Shown here: positions 26,668 through 35,759 of the stretch, one piece after another
Layout: each line of letters starts with the position of its first letter
Numbering within the stretch: position 1 is the first letter of the stretch
Origin: Njordibacter sp028825405
Lineage (GTDB): Bacteria > Pseudomonadota > Gammaproteobacteria > Pseudomonadales > Balneatricaceae
DNA: 64,000 nucleotides
NCBI RefSeq assembly: GCF_047730065.1
Contig: NZ_CP159829.1
Coordinates: 2,046,001 to 2,110,000, forward strand
Direction: 5' to 3'
The notes under the pieces: generated by a model
Databases searched by the model: none
The model's input: only the letters and a program-made list of their open reading frames with translations
What the model was told of the DNA's origin: nothing
Translations under genes and position numbers: made by a program

Positions 26668-26678
26668 AGCTGAGTCCT

Positions 26679-27098
26679 ATGTTAAAGATTTCCAACCGCA
26701 TTACTATCCCAGCCCACGAAATTGAACAACAGTTCATTCGCTCACAAGGCGCTGGCGGCCAACACGTTAATAAAACCTCTACAGCGGTACATTTATTTTT
26801 TGATATTAGGGCATCAACCGCCCTACCCGCCTATGTGAAGCACAAGTTATTGCAGACCGCCGATCATCGAATTAGCGCTTCTGGCAAGATCATCATTAAG
26901 TCTCAAGCCAGTCGTAGCCAAGACAGTAACCGTCAAACTGCATTGGAACAGTTAAGCCAAGTTATCCAAGCGGCCATGGTGCAAGAAAAACGCCGCATAG
27001 CCACTAAGCCCACTAAGGGCTCTAAAACCCGACGTTTAGATACTAAATCTCAAAAGGGTCAAACTAAGAAGCTACGTTCAAAAGTCCAAGGGGTCTGA
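26679..27098 (+). CDS. arfB: Alternative ribosome-rescue factor ArfB (YaeJ), peptidyl-tRNA hydrolase
   Basis: A 139-residue rescue factor. The catalytic GGQ is present in SQGAGGQHVNKTSTAV near residue 24-30, and a Lys/Arg-rich C-terminal tail (about 105-139) would enter the empty mRNA channel, as established for ArfB. The full length and tail exclude a truncated class I release factor. The 3' end overlaps the convergent rsuA gene by 21 bp. Confidence 0.93.
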   Translation: MLKISNRITIPAHEIEQQFIRSQGAGGQHVNKTSTAVHLFFDIRASTALPAYVKHKLLQTADHRISASGKIIIKSQASRSQDSNRQTALEQLSQVIQAAMVQEKRRIATKPTKGSKTRRLDTKSQKGQTKKLRSKVQGV

Positions 27099-27773
27099 GA
27101 CCACACGATAACCACCAGCAGGCAGGTTGGCAGGGAGTTTAATGGCGCCCACTTGAGTGCGATGAATACTTAGCACTGGGTTGCGGAAATGGCCGAACAT
27201 ACGTTTAATTTGGTGGTACCGCCCTTCATGTAAGATAATATGGGCACTTGTAGTGGCGGTTATGTTCAGTTGAGCGGGTGCCGTAGTCAGGTCTTCAAAA
27301 GCAAAATAAATACCCTTTGCAAAAGCGTCTACTTCTGCTTGGCTAATGGGGTTAGTCACAGTCACCGTGTAATGCTTAGGGAGTTTGGTACTGGGTTGGG
27401 TAATCTGTCGAGACCAATGGCCATCATTGGTTAACAATAACAGTCCCGTGCTTTGTAAATCGAGACGCCCAGCAATGTGCAAACCTTGGTACTTAGCAGG
27501 CAGAATATCCAAAACTGTCATGTGTTGATCATCAACCGTGGCACTGACAACACCTGCGGGTTTATTGAGCATTAAATAGACAGCGAACTGGTGTCTTAAA
27601 AGCTGACCTTCAACCTCTATTTTTGAAAACTGACCAATGCGTCGCTCGCCCTCATAGCAAATAACCTCGTCTACACTGACTAAACCACGGGCCAGCAATA
27701 GTTGCACTTGGCGTTTTTTACAATCTAATGTTTGACTAATAAACCTATCAAGGCGTTGAGCGTAAGCTACCAT
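27078..27773 (-). CDS. rsuA: Ribosomal small-subunit pseudouridine synthase RsuA-like
   Basis: A 231-residue enzyme with an N-terminal S4 RNA-binding domain (about 4-50) and a pseudouridine synthase domain. The catalytic Asp lies in AGRLDLQSTGLLLLTNDG near 105, and EGRYHQIKRMFGHF near 185 is typical of RsuA/RluE/RluF relatives. Length and S4 domain favour RsuA, which modifies U516 of 16S rRNA. It lies 15 bp after the DUF2026 gene on the same strand. Confidence 0.88.
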   Translation of the reverse strand: MVAYAQRLDRFISQTLDCKKRQVQLLLARGLVSVDEVICYEGERRIGQFSKIEVEGQLLRHQFAVYLMLNKPAGVVSATVDDQHMTVLDILPAKYQGLHIAGRLDLQSTGLLLLTNDGHWSRQITQPSTKLPKHYTVTVTNPISQAEVDAFAKGIYFAFEDLTTAPAQLNITATTSAHIILHEGRYHQIKRMFGHFRNPVLSIHRTQVGAIKLPANLPAGGYRVVSDPLDF

Positions 27774-27788
27774 TAGCGTTGCGCCAAG

Positions 27789-28424
27789 CTACCAAGAACC
27801 ATTGATAAGAAAACTACTGTAAGTCACGAGTTTACTCTTGCCATTAGGCTGACCGTCTTTATAGGTAACTTGCAATGGTGAAGGCATCTTTTTGGGGGTC
27901 TTCACAAACCAATCTAGTGCTAACTTACCCCTTTGGATATGGGCTTTTTCTGTCACCATTTGAGACATTTTTAGACTTCCTAAACTATCGTCTTCTAGCA
28001 ATAAAAAGTCACCTTGTTGGTTTACTGAGGCTAAGGATTTTTTTACTTTCGCCATTGATTTTTGCATCATCCAAGGTTCAACCTTGGCTTCCTTACCTGC
28101 TCGTTTAACTAATACTGGAAATAGGGGTGCCATAAAATCAAGCATCCATCCATCAGCCTCAACCCACCAGTGATGTTGACTATGGGAGCTTTGTAAGGTC
28201 ACTGCTTGGTATGCGCCAAAGGTCAAAATTTTAGCTTGTAGCCCTAAATGATAAGCTGCAGCACCTGCCATGGGTTGGGCGGGTATACCAAAGTGACGCT
28301 TTAAAATTTGTGCTCCATAGACACTAAATAACATGCTAGCCTCATGGCTATTAACCGAGTCTGCAAGCAAGAGAGAATGGATTGTGGAGTAGATACGACG
28401 GTAATCGGCTAGAGTGATAAGCAT
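27789..28424 (-). CDS. DUF2026-like protein
   Basis: A 211-residue soluble protein. The N-terminal LADYRRIYSTIHSLLL, the YGAQILKRHFGI segment near 36 and HHWWVEADGWMLDFMAPLFP near 85-105 resemble DUF2026 proteins, a family of unknown function with a Cys/His-poor transglutaminase-like look. It is probably co-transcribed with rsuA. Family recognition is by eye. Confidence 0.65.
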   Translation of the reverse strand: MLITLADYRRIYSTIHSLLLADSVNSHEASMLFSVYGAQILKRHFGIPAQPMAGAAAYHLGLQAKILTFGAYQAVTLQSSHSQHHWWVEADGWMLDFMAPLFPVLVKRAGKEAKVEPWMMQKSMAKVKKSLASVNQQGDFLLLEDDSLGSLKMSQMVTEKAHIQRGKLALDWFVKTPKKMPSPLQVTYKDGQPNGKSKLVTYSSFLINGSW

Positions 28425-28525
28425 AGATAAGGTCTGAGAAAGTTAAATATAATCCTGAGTTCTGCACTTTTTAAGCGTTGTTAAAAAGTCAGCCGCTAGG
28501 CTAGATGGCTTTAAAAAAGCCTTAA

Positions 28526-29002
28526 TTAAGCGTGTAAATCATAGACCTTTTGCACATGTCTACGGATACGTTGAGCCAATTCTGGGCGATTTAAATCACT
28601 TTCTGCAATAAATAAAATTCGCTTGTCTAGCTCTGGCGTTAAACGACCACCCTCACGTTCTTCGGCCAACTTTTTTCTAAGGGCACTGGTTAAAGCGTTG
28701 GCCACGGGCATAATAATAGGCGATTGCGCCAGAATTTCGATGTTTTTATTGACAGAAAACACAATATCTAGGCCCGTTTTCATGGCCGTTTCATTGCTGG
28801 CCGAGGCATTATAAGGCACCAGCAATATGTGATCTTTGCGAGTTTTTAAGGCTGACATAATTTGTTCATCAGAGTCATTGACGCCAATAATATCTGCACC
28901 ATCAATGGTGAAACCCGCGACGCTAATGTGATTCCACATTTTTTCGCGTATTTCAGACCAGTAAGGCCTCACTGGAGTCACTTTCGTGAACATATCACCC
29001 AT
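28526..29002 (-). CDS. Conserved-looking hypothetical protein, not recognised
   Basis: A 158-residue soluble protein without signal peptide or membrane segment. It has an alternating pattern HISVAGFTIDGADIIGVNDSDEQ near 25-48, then HILLVPYNASASNE near 58, a Lys/Glu-rich central helix and a basic C-terminal RIRRHVQKVYDL. The order of short hydrophobic strands and helices suggests a small alpha/beta fold of receiver or nucleotide-binding type, but no motif fixes it. Codon usage resembles the neighbours, so I regard it as a real gene. Confidence 0.6.
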   Translation of the reverse strand: MGDMFTKVTPVRPYWSEIREKMWNHISVAGFTIDGADIIGVNDSDEQIMSALKTRKDHILLVPYNASASNETAMKTGLDIVFSVNKNIEILAQSPIIMPVANALTSALRKKLAEEREGGRLTPELDKRILFIAESDLNRPELAQRIRRHVQKVYDLHA

Positions 29003-29161
29003 CCTTTCATTTCATTCTGCACTCGCGTTCAAATGCCTAAACCAAAGACTGCAGGGCTTGCGATTGTAGCATTTATAATAAAACGCCACATATAGTTACA
29101 ACCAAGGTAAAAACAAGTGAAGAGCTTTTACTACGGCACTTGCTAGTTAATACCCACAGTA

Positions 29162-30601
29162 TTAATCATTGCTCCAGCCACTAATCGATTTCACTTCTAA
29201 GAAATCTTCTAAACCCCAGACCCCACCTTCGCGACCATTGCCTGATTGTTTATAGCCACCAAACGGCGCGCCCGCTGATCTAAAGGTACCGTTCATTTGC
29301 ACCATGCCAGAACGCAAACGACGAGCTACTCGATTAGCTTTAGCACTATCTTGGGTTTGAATATAATTGGTGAGACCAAAAACTGTGTCGTTAGCAATAG
29401 CAATCGCTTGCTCTTCTGTATCAAACGGAATCATGCATAAAACGGGGCCAAATACTTCCTCACGGGCAATCTGCATGTCATTATTTACATCAGTAAAAAT
29501 TGTGGGCTTTACAAAATAGCCCGTCTCTAAACCTTGAGGTTTACCCAGACCGCCCACAGCGACGTTGGCACCTTCGTCAATGCCGACTTTAATAAGTGCT
29601 TGAATTTTATTGTACTGTAACTCAGATACCACTGGGCCAATGTGATTACCGTGCTCCGTAGCTCTGCCTACTTGAACCTTGGCAGCCGCGGCTTTGGCCA
29701 TCACCACAGCCTGGTCATAAAAGCTGCGCTCTACCAACATGCGTGTGGGTGCATTACAAGATTGCCCTGAATTACCAAAACAATGATAAATACCCCGCTC
29801 AATGGCTTTTTCGTCAGCATCCGCAAACACAATGTTGGCGCCTTTGCCGCCTAATTCTAATGCCACGCGCTTAACTGTATCCGCCGCATTTTTAGAAATA
29901 AGGGCACCAGCTCGAGTTGATCCTGTGAAAGATACCATGTCCACATCAGGATGACTGGTGAGGTGCGACCCTACCCCTGCCCCATCACCATTGACCATAT
30001 TAAACACGCCCGCTGGAATACCAGCCTCATGCACCATATCGGCAAACACTAAACTCGATAAAGGTGCTATTTCTGAGGGTTTAAGCACCATAGTGCACCC
30101 CGCTGCCATAGCCGCAATGGCCTTAAGACTGACCTGGTTCATGGGCCAGTTCCAGGGGGTGATTAATGCACACACACCTATGGCTTCATAAATAATGCGG
30201 TCATTAGGCGCACTGTCATTGAGGGCGCGTTCAAACTCAAATTTTTCAAGCTCCTCAATTAATCCTTCTGTGTGCTCAGAACCTGACTCCGCTTGAGAAG
30301 TCAGGGCCATATCAATGGGCGCTCCCATTTCTAAGCTGATGGCTCGGCCCATTTCTTCATTGCGGGCTTGGTAAACGGTCAAAAATTTCTTTAGTAATAC
30401 GATGCGTCGTGCTTTAGGAGTTTGACTCCAATCATCAAAAGCAGCTTTAGCCGCAGCCACAGCGGCGTCTGTGTCAGCTTGATTGCCAATTGCTATGGTG
30501 CCACACACCTGTTCCGTGGAAGGGTCGATGACTTCCATTTCACGATCGGATATCGGTGCTACCCATGCCCCATTGATGTAAAACTTTTTAGTATCGATCA
30601 T
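29162..30601 (-). CDS. NAD(P)-dependent aldehyde dehydrogenase
   Basis: A 479-residue ALDH. The cofactor-binding ITPWNWPMNQ near 145 and the catalytic pair Glu (LELGGKGANIV near 245) and Cys (FGNSGQSCNAPTRM near 280) are intact. The substrate is not given by sequence. The downstream arginine cassette needs a guanidinobutyraldehyde dehydrogenase for its third step and this enzyme could supply it, but it is in a separate transcription unit 3 kb away. Confidence 0.88.
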   Translation of the reverse strand: MIDTKKFYINGAWVAPISDREMEVIDPSTEQVCGTIAIGNQADTDAAVAAAKAAFDDWSQTPKARRIVLLKKFLTVYQARNEEMGRAISLEMGAPIDMALTSQAESGSEHTEGLIEELEKFEFERALNDSAPNDRIIYEAIGVCALITPWNWPMNQVSLKAIAAMAAGCTMVLKPSEIAPLSSLVFADMVHEAGIPAGVFNMVNGDGAGVGSHLTSHPDVDMVSFTGSTRAGALISKNAADTVKRVALELGGKGANIVFADADEKAIERGIYHCFGNSGQSCNAPTRMLVERSFYDQAVVMAKAAAAKVQVGRATEHGNHIGPVVSELQYNKIQALIKVGIDEGANVAVGGLGKPQGLETGYFVKPTIFTDVNNDMQIAREEVFGPVLCMIPFDTEEQAIAIANDTVFGLTNYIQTQDSAKANRVARRLRSGMVQMNGTFRSAGAPFGGYKQSGNGREGGVWGLEDFLEVKSISGWSND

Positions 30602-30625
30602 AGCGTATCACTCTAGCAAATCTTG

Positions 30626-31192
30626 TTAATGGGACCATTTTTCTGACTTTGAGGGCTTACAGTCTTTTAGCCGCATCAGTAACTCGGTTGGATCATCATG
30701 CACCACCAATAGATCTAAATGCTGGGGCTTGATAAAACCCGCTAACACTGCTTGATCAAAAAAGGTGAGCAGGGCGTCATAGTAACCATTAATGTTGAGT
30801 AAGCCAATGGGTTTTTGGTGGAACTCCAATTGTGCCCAAGTGAGCACTTCCGTCAACTCTTCGAGCGTACCAAAGCCCCCTGGTAAGGCGATGCAAGCGC
30901 CTGATAATTCAAACATCATGGTTTTTCGAGCGTGCATAGAATCTACCACATGTAGCTCAGTCAAGCCCTTGTGTGCCACGCGCTCAGCAAAAGATTGAGG
31001 GATTACACCAAGTACTTTTTGACCCCCCGCTAATACGGCATCTGCCACCTGTCCCATGAGACCCACTTCAGCACCGCCATAAACCAACCCCATAGATGAG
31101 CGACTAATCGCTTCTCCTAAAGCCTTTGCAGAGGCCATAAAAACAGGGTCTTTACCTGCGCTAGAACCACAAAAAACACACACATTTTGCAT
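30626..31192 (-). CDS. LOG-family protein (nucleoside 5'-monophosphate phosphoribohydrolase)
   Basis: The ATG at 31192 has AAAAGG at 8 nt; another ATG lies at 31198. The product has 188 residues. The LOG motif PGGFGTLEE is near residue 107, GGAEVGLMG near 40, and MHARKTMMFE near 83 supplies the expected Arg and Glu of the active site. The family releases the base from cytokinin riboside monophosphates or related AMP-like nucleotides. It is located between ALDH and M23 peptidase genes on the same strand; no shared pathway is evident. Confidence 0.88.
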   Translation of the reverse strand: MQNVCVFCGSSAGKDPVFMASAKALGEAISRSSMGLVYGGAEVGLMGQVADAVLAGGQKVLGVIPQSFAERVAHKGLTELHVVDSMHARKTMMFELSGACIALPGGFGTLEELTEVLTWAQLEFHQKPIGLLNINGYYDALLTFFDQAVLAGFIKPQHLDLLVVHDDPTELLMRLKDCKPSKSEKWSH

Positions 31193-31319
31193 ATACATTA
31201 CCTTTTTTATTGTAAGCTATTCATCGACTCATGCTCACTCAAGTCACCCGCTGCTCGAGTGTGAGGGAGTGTGGCATATAGGTGGGACCTCAATGCAGCC
31301 CATCTAGTGTGCATAGAGC

Positions 31320-32135
31320 CTATTGCACGAGTAACAGGGGATCCACATGAGTTTTTTGCCAAGTCACACCCCAGTGCAAATGGGGTCCTGTGGCTCGGCC
31401 TGTTTGCCCTACTTGCCCCATAACTTGGCCTTGCTCAACCACCTGCCCCAAACCCACGTCGATGTTGCTCAAGTGGGCATAAACACTGGTCACGCCCAGG
31501 CCATGGTCTAACATGATGGTTTTACCCGTATAAAACATCTGCTCGTGCACTAAGGCAACTCTTCCAGTGAGAGGGGCGACAATATTAGTGCCCTTGGCTG
31601 CTGCAATATCAACACCATTATGGGGGTTTTTTGGCACCCCATTCAAAATACGTCGCGAACCAAACACGCCACTAATACGCCCTGCAACAGGATTTATCCA
31701 AGCTTGGCCTAACCAGTCAGCTTCAGTGCGGCTCTGCCTAACCTCACCAATTAATTGATTTTCTTGGCGAATGCGTTGTGAAGCGTCTGTTTTGGGTGTC
31801 ACTTTTTTGCTAGGCAAACCATTAATTTTTTGTTCCACATAGAGGCGTTTTTGGACTTTTTTTTGCACATTTACAGGCACCTGGCTAGAGGCGCTGTTAT
31901 TTGATTTTGTCTTTAAGGTGACACTAACGGCGGCATTGCGCCCAAGACCAAATACATACAAGCCCGCAGAAGACACCTGCAACTGGACATCGCCTAGCCA
32001 CACCTGAGTGCCTGGTTCAACGTAGCCTATGACCAATTCACCTTGTTGATAGTCTGCCGCTAAAACACTGCCACAAAGACCCAGCACCGAAAAGATTAAG
32101 GCCCTAGCAACAACTGTTAGCCTGTGTTTAAGCAT
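31320..32135 (-). CDS. M23-family metallopeptidase, secreted (LytM domain)
   Basis: A 271-residue protein from the ATG at 32135, whose A is shared with the ridA stop (TAATG). A signal peptide ends near SVLA (residue 25). A linker leads to a C-terminal LytM domain. The zinc-binding set is present: NPHNGVDIA (HxxxD) near 175 and GPHLHWGV (HxH) near 255, so peptidoglycan endopeptidase activity is likely. The coupling to ridA is unusual but may be accidental. Confidence 0.88.
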   Translation of the reverse strand: MLKHRLTVVARALIFSVLGLCGSVLAADYQQGELVIGYVEPGTQVWLGDVQLQVSSAGLYVFGLGRNAAVSVTLKTKSNNSASSQVPVNVQKKVQKRLYVEQKINGLPSKKVTPKTDASQRIRQENQLIGEVRQSRTEADWLGQAWINPVAGRISGVFGSRRILNGVPKNPHNGVDIAAAKGTNIVAPLTGRVALVHEQMFYTGKTIMLDHGLGVTSVYAHLSNIDVGLGQVVEQGQVMGQVGQTGRATGPHLHWGVTWQKTHVDPLLLVQ

Positions 32136-32482
32136 TAACAAGCAGCAGTGACAGAAATTTCAACCAACAACTCAGGTCGAGCCATGGCTGCTTGTACACA
32201 AGCTCGTGCGGGAGCATGGCCCGATGGTACCCAAGCGTTCCACACCAAGTTCATGGCGGCAAAATCATCCATCGACTTTAAATAGATCGTAGCTGATAGC
32301 ATGCGGGTCGTATCTGAGCCCACGCTTGCCAACAACTCATTAACTTTGGCCAGCATGGTTTGGGTTTGCTGAGTGATGTCAGCGTCAGCGTCAGCAGCAA
32401 CCTGCCCACATAAATACGCTACGTTATTATGCACGACGACCTTGCTCGTGCGTTCATTGGTTTGGTGACGACCTATATTCAT
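32135..32482 (-). CDS. ridA: RidA-family enamine/imine deaminase
   Basis: The ATG at 32482 (MNIGRHQTN) gives 115 residues; a longer frame from 32557 adds 25 aromatic-rich residues over the promoter. The family hydrolyses reactive 2-aminoacrylate-type intermediates. The conserved Arg occurs in PARACVQA near 84 and a Glu in LLVEISVTA near 107. It is a smaller RidA subgroup than E. coli RidA. Divergent from the old-yellow-enzyme gene at 32641. Confidence 0.82.
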   Translation of the reverse strand: MNIGRHQTNERTSKVVVHNNVAYLCGQVAADADADITQQTQTMLAKVNELLASVGSDTTRMLSATIYLKSMDDFAAMNLVWNAWVPSGHAPARACVQAAMARPELLVEISVTAAC

Positions 32483-32640
32483 AATCACGTTCTCAAAAGC
32501 CCAATGATAAAACCAAAAACTATATTTAAGCAAATCTAAATCACACTTTTTTGTCACACTATATCGAGCCTATTGACCCTATGCTTAGACCATGTCATGG
32601 TCTGCCCCTTTGCTATTATTAGCGCCTTGGAAAATCACAA

Positions 32641-33732
32641 ATGTCCCATTTATTTAGTCCCTTAACTATTAAAAGTGTCACCTTGCGCAACCGCATTGGC
32701 GTGGCACCCATGTGCCAATATCAAGCTATTGATGGTATTGCTCAAGCTTGGCACATGACCCAACTGGGATCTAAAGCTGTGGGAGGCGCTGGCCTTGTGA
32801 TCACAGAAGCGACTGCCGTTTCACCTGAGGGCCGCATTACACCGTCCTGCATGGGCCTCTGGAATGAAATGCAAGTGGCTGCGTTAAAGCCCATTACCGA
32901 TTTCATTAAAAGCCAAGGCGCCGTACCTGGCGTTCAGTTGGCCCATGCGGGCCGCAAAGGCAGTTGTGCAGAACCTTGGCTGGGTGGTCAACATCTCACG
33001 GATGCCCAAGGAGGATGGGACATCATGGGGCCTGCAGACCAACCCTTTGATGATGACGGCGTGCGTTTATGGAAAGCGCCAAAACACATGCAGCAGGACG
33101 ACATTGAACAAGTACAAGATGAATTTGTAGCAGCTACTCAAAGGGCACTAAAAGCAGGCTACGAATTGCTTGAAATCCATTGTGCCCATGGCTATTTGCT
33201 GCATAGTTTTTTATCACCTCTGGTCAATACGCGCACTGATAATTATGGGGGCAGTCTTAAAAACCGCGCCCGTATGCTGCTTGAAACCACGGCTAAGGTG
33301 TGCGCAGCTTGGCCTCAGGAACTGCCTCTCGTAGTGCGGCTTTCTATGACCGACTGGGTCCAAGGTGGATTGAGTGTTGAAGACAATATTGAAGTGGCCT
33401 CATGGCTCAAAGCTCTGGGCGTAGACATGATTGACTGCAGTGCCGGTGGTGCTACACCTGCGGCCCGCAGTGCAATTAATGGGGGCATCGCTCAACAAGT
33501 AGGCATGGCAGCAGATCTACGCCAAGCCAGTGGCTTAATGTCTATGGCGGTGGGAGAAATTACCCAAGCTCAACAAGCAGAAGACATTATTGCTCATCAT
33601 CAAGCCGATATAGTGCTGTTAGCCAGAGCCATGCTCCACGACCCCTATTGGCCTACCCATGCGGCTAAAGAACTAGGCGTTGAAATGTCTCAGGTCATGC
33701 CGCCGCTGCACCAGTTATTTATCGGCCGTTAG
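32641..33732 (+). CDS. NADH:flavin oxidoreductase, YqjM/old yellow enzyme family
   Basis: A 363-residue single-domain OYE. Features include the start SPLTIKSVTLRNRIGVAPMCQYQA, where the Cys of PMCQY is the one that tunes the flavin in YqjM-type enzymes; the HAGRKGS segment near 103; the HCAHGYLLHSFLSPLVNTRTD segment near 180; and the FMN-binding VGEITQ near 305. It should reduce activated C=C bonds using NAD(P)H. The physiological substrate is unknown. Confidence 0.9.
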   Translation: MSHLFSPLTIKSVTLRNRIGVAPMCQYQAIDGIAQAWHMTQLGSKAVGGAGLVITEATAVSPEGRITPSCMGLWNEMQVAALKPITDFIKSQGAVPGVQLAHAGRKGSCAEPWLGGQHLTDAQGGWDIMGPADQPFDDDGVRLWKAPKHMQQDDIEQVQDEFVAATQRALKAGYELLEIHCAHGYLLHSFLSPLVNTRTDNYGGSLKNRARMLLETTAKVCAAWPQELPLVVRLSMTDWVQGGLSVEDNIEVASWLKALGVDMIDCSAGGATPAARSAINGGIAQQVGMAADLRQASGLMSMAVGEITQAQQAEDIIAHHQADIVLLARAMLHDPYWPTHAAKELGVEMSQVMPPLHQLFIGR

Positions 33733-33792
33733 TAGCATTTCCGAGTAAGATTCGTGATTAGGATGCGTTAGTTAAGTCAATGGATAAAGTTT

Positions 33793-34668
33793 TCAGTAAG
33801 CCCTATGAACTGGCCGAGTTAAGCAAGTAGGGCCTCCCTCGCAAGCAATACACAAAGCATCACCGGCAAAAACCTTCACCTCGCAGCCTGCAGCTTCCAT
33901 AACGGCCTTGGTGGCTGAGAAACCATCAATCATAATACACTCAGAAGGTGCCGTTGGGAGCACGTTAAGATTAAGACCACTACTGGCCATAAATTCATCG
34001 TTAGGAGCTTCAATTAACTCAATACCCATCGACTGCATTAACTGATAGAGGGCTGTAGGTAACAAAGGCGCGTGAATTAAAGCTAACTTTGGAGCCAAGG
34101 GTGAGATCACCGACATTAAGTGCAAACAGGCTTCTGCACCCTGCCAAACAGGCAAATCAAACCCTAATACCCTCACCCCGAGAGAGTTCAACATCACATT
34201 AAGTTGATCTATACCTGCTTGGTTAGAGCGAAACCCACGTCCCACTGCAAGGGTGTTGTGGTCCAACCAAATACAATCCCCTCCTTCAATCTGCCCTTCA
34301 CCTTTTATATGCCCTAAAATAGGAATGCCCGCATTGATATAAGCCTGCTCATGCAGAGCGGGTTCGGCCTTACGCAAGGGCTTACCCATATTAAGAATAA
34401 TAGCGCCATGATCACTCATGAGTGAGGGGTCAAAAGTAAACATAGCATCTGATAGACCATCGTTATGGTCTTCAATATCAATAATATCTGTACCACAGGC
34501 TGCCACTAAACGACGGAAAAATTGATATTGTTCTAGCGCTTTAGCACCATCAAATGTTGGACCGTAGTGCCATTGCTGAGGGTTGGCATTTAACAGACTC
34601 GCGCGCGGTGCCCGCATCAACACTCGTTGCAAGGGTAATGACATGGACTGGCAACCGAAGCTGGGCAT
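33793..34668 (-). CDS. Arginine deiminase/DDAH-like guanidino-group hydrolase
   Basis: The ATG at 34668 has AAGGA at 8 nt; the 34704 alternative covers the divergent promoter. The 291-residue protein belongs to the guanidino-modifying superfamily: Glu/Asp in GQIEGGDCIWLD near 133, a possible catalytic His in CLHLMSV near 185, and the nucleophile Cys in EGGPTCLTRPV near 280. Length is closer to dimethylarginine dimethylaminohydrolase than to arginine deiminase (about 410). Being divergent from an arginine-type transporter, it probably acts on arginine, a methylated arginine or a related guanidino compound. Confidence 0.75.
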   Translation of the reverse strand: MPSFGCQSMSLPLQRVLMRAPRASLLNANPQQWHYGPTFDGAKALEQYQFFRRLVAACGTDIIDIEDHNDGLSDAMFTFDPSLMSDHGAIILNMGKPLRKAEPALHEQAYINAGIPILGHIKGEGQIEGGDCIWLDHNTLAVGRGFRSNQAGIDQLNVMLNSLGVRVLGFDLPVWQGAEACLHLMSVISPLAPKLALIHAPLLPTALYQLMQSMGIELIEAPNDEFMASSGLNLNVLPTAPSECIMIDGFSATKAVMEAAGCEVKVFAGDALCIACEGGPTCLTRPVHRAY

Positions 34669-34890
34669 AAGGAGTTTCCTTGTTGGAACTTTGTAATGAT
34701 TCACAATGGTGTAATCACTTCACTGACATAATTAACGTGTCATTCAACTATTGTTGGGTTAATACGATGCTACAAACATGCTGCAATGAAGTAAAGCCCA
34801 TCACAATTAAATCGCCTTGTTACACTTCACTTGACCAACAACGACTCACCAATATACTAAGGTTGACTAACCACTCTGGCTTGCATACTC

Positions 34891-34906
34891 TTAAACGGTC
34901 GTACAA
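34891..34906. promoter_or_regulatory. Putative TetR operator upstream of the arginine-type ABC transporter
   Basis: TTAAACGGTCGTACAA matches 12 of 16 positions of TTGGACGATCGTTCAA at 38783-38798, beside the local tetR gene. It ends 28 bp before the chosen ATPase start. Its own symmetry is partial (five of eight arm positions), so it is weaker evidence than the two sites at 38762-38798. Confidence 0.45.
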
Positions 34907-34934
34907 TAAAAATAAAAACGCGAAGGTCATGTTA

Positions 34935-35720
34935 ATGCCCCCGGAATACCAAGCCAATAATGCCCTAGAGGTTGAAAACTTACATAAATCTTTTGGTGCT
35001 AATCACGTACTCAAAGGTATCTCTATGGGTGCAAAAAATGGCGAAGTTTGGTCCATCATTGGCTCTAGTGGTTCTGGTAAATCTACCTTCTTACGTTGTT
35101 TGAATTTGTTGGAACTGCCAAGCCAAGGTCATATCTCATTGGCTGGTGAAGCCATTGAATTCAAACGAGATTTGCAAGGACATATACTGCGCCCTACACA
35201 TCAAAAACAGATCCAACGTCTAAGAACCAACATGGGCATGGTGTTTCAAAGCTTTAACTTGTGGCAACACCAAACCGTTCTTAAAAATATCATTGAAGCG
35301 CCGATTCACGTTTTGGGAATAGATAAAGCCCAAGCGGTAGATGAGGCGGAGCGCTTGCTAAATCGTGTGGGTTTGTGGGATAAACGAGATGCGTATCCCA
35401 TGCACTTGTCAGGCGGCCAACAGCAACGTGCAGCGATTGCACGCGCTTTAGCTATGCAACCGAAGGTGATGTTGTTTGATGAACCCACTTCTGCTCTAGA
35501 TCCGGAATTAGTAGGTGAAGTGTTAAATGTAATACGAGGCATTGCCGAAGAGGGTAGAACCATGATTATGGTGACCCACGAGATGCGTTTTGCAAGAGAT
35601 GTATCGAATCAAATCATATTTTTGCAAGAGGGCTTGATAGAAGAACAAGGTAGCCCACAAAAAATATTTTATGAATCTGAAAGTGCTCGTTGTCGAGCCT
35701 TTCTAAGTAGTGTGAACTAA
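34935..35720 (+). CDS. Polar amino acid ABC transporter ATPase (HisP/ArtP-like)
   Basis: The ATG at 34935 has GAAGG at 8 nt; the frame is open back to 34680, but the upstream codons cover the promoter. The 261-residue ATPase has Walker A GSSGSGKST near 45, Q-loop MVFQSFNLWQHQTVL, signature LSGGQQQRAAIARAL near 160, Walker B VMLFDEPTSALDPE and switch His VTHEMRFARDV. This pattern is specific to the histidine/arginine/glutamine (PAAT) family. It is the first of four transporter genes. Confidence 0.92.
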   Translation: MPPEYQANNALEVENLHKSFGANHVLKGISMGAKNGEVWSIIGSSGSGKSTFLRCLNLLELPSQGHISLAGEAIEFKRDLQGHILRPTHQKQIQRLRTNMGMVFQSFNLWQHQTVLKNIIEAPIHVLGIDKAQAVDEAERLLNRVGLWDKRDAYPMHLSGGQQQRAAIARALAMQPKVMLFDEPTSALDPELVGEVLNVIRGIAEEGRTMIMVTHEMRFARDVSNQIIFLQEGLIEEQGSPQKIFYESESARCRAFLSSVN

Positions 35721-35759
35721 AAGGTTCAAGTAGTTTAATAAAAATAAGGAAAATCGACT

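Noticed and set aside
34680..34934. N-terminal extension of the ATPase of the arginine-type transporter
   Set aside because: The 85 extra codons span the divergent promoter and a putative operator, and the ATPase fold starts after 34935.
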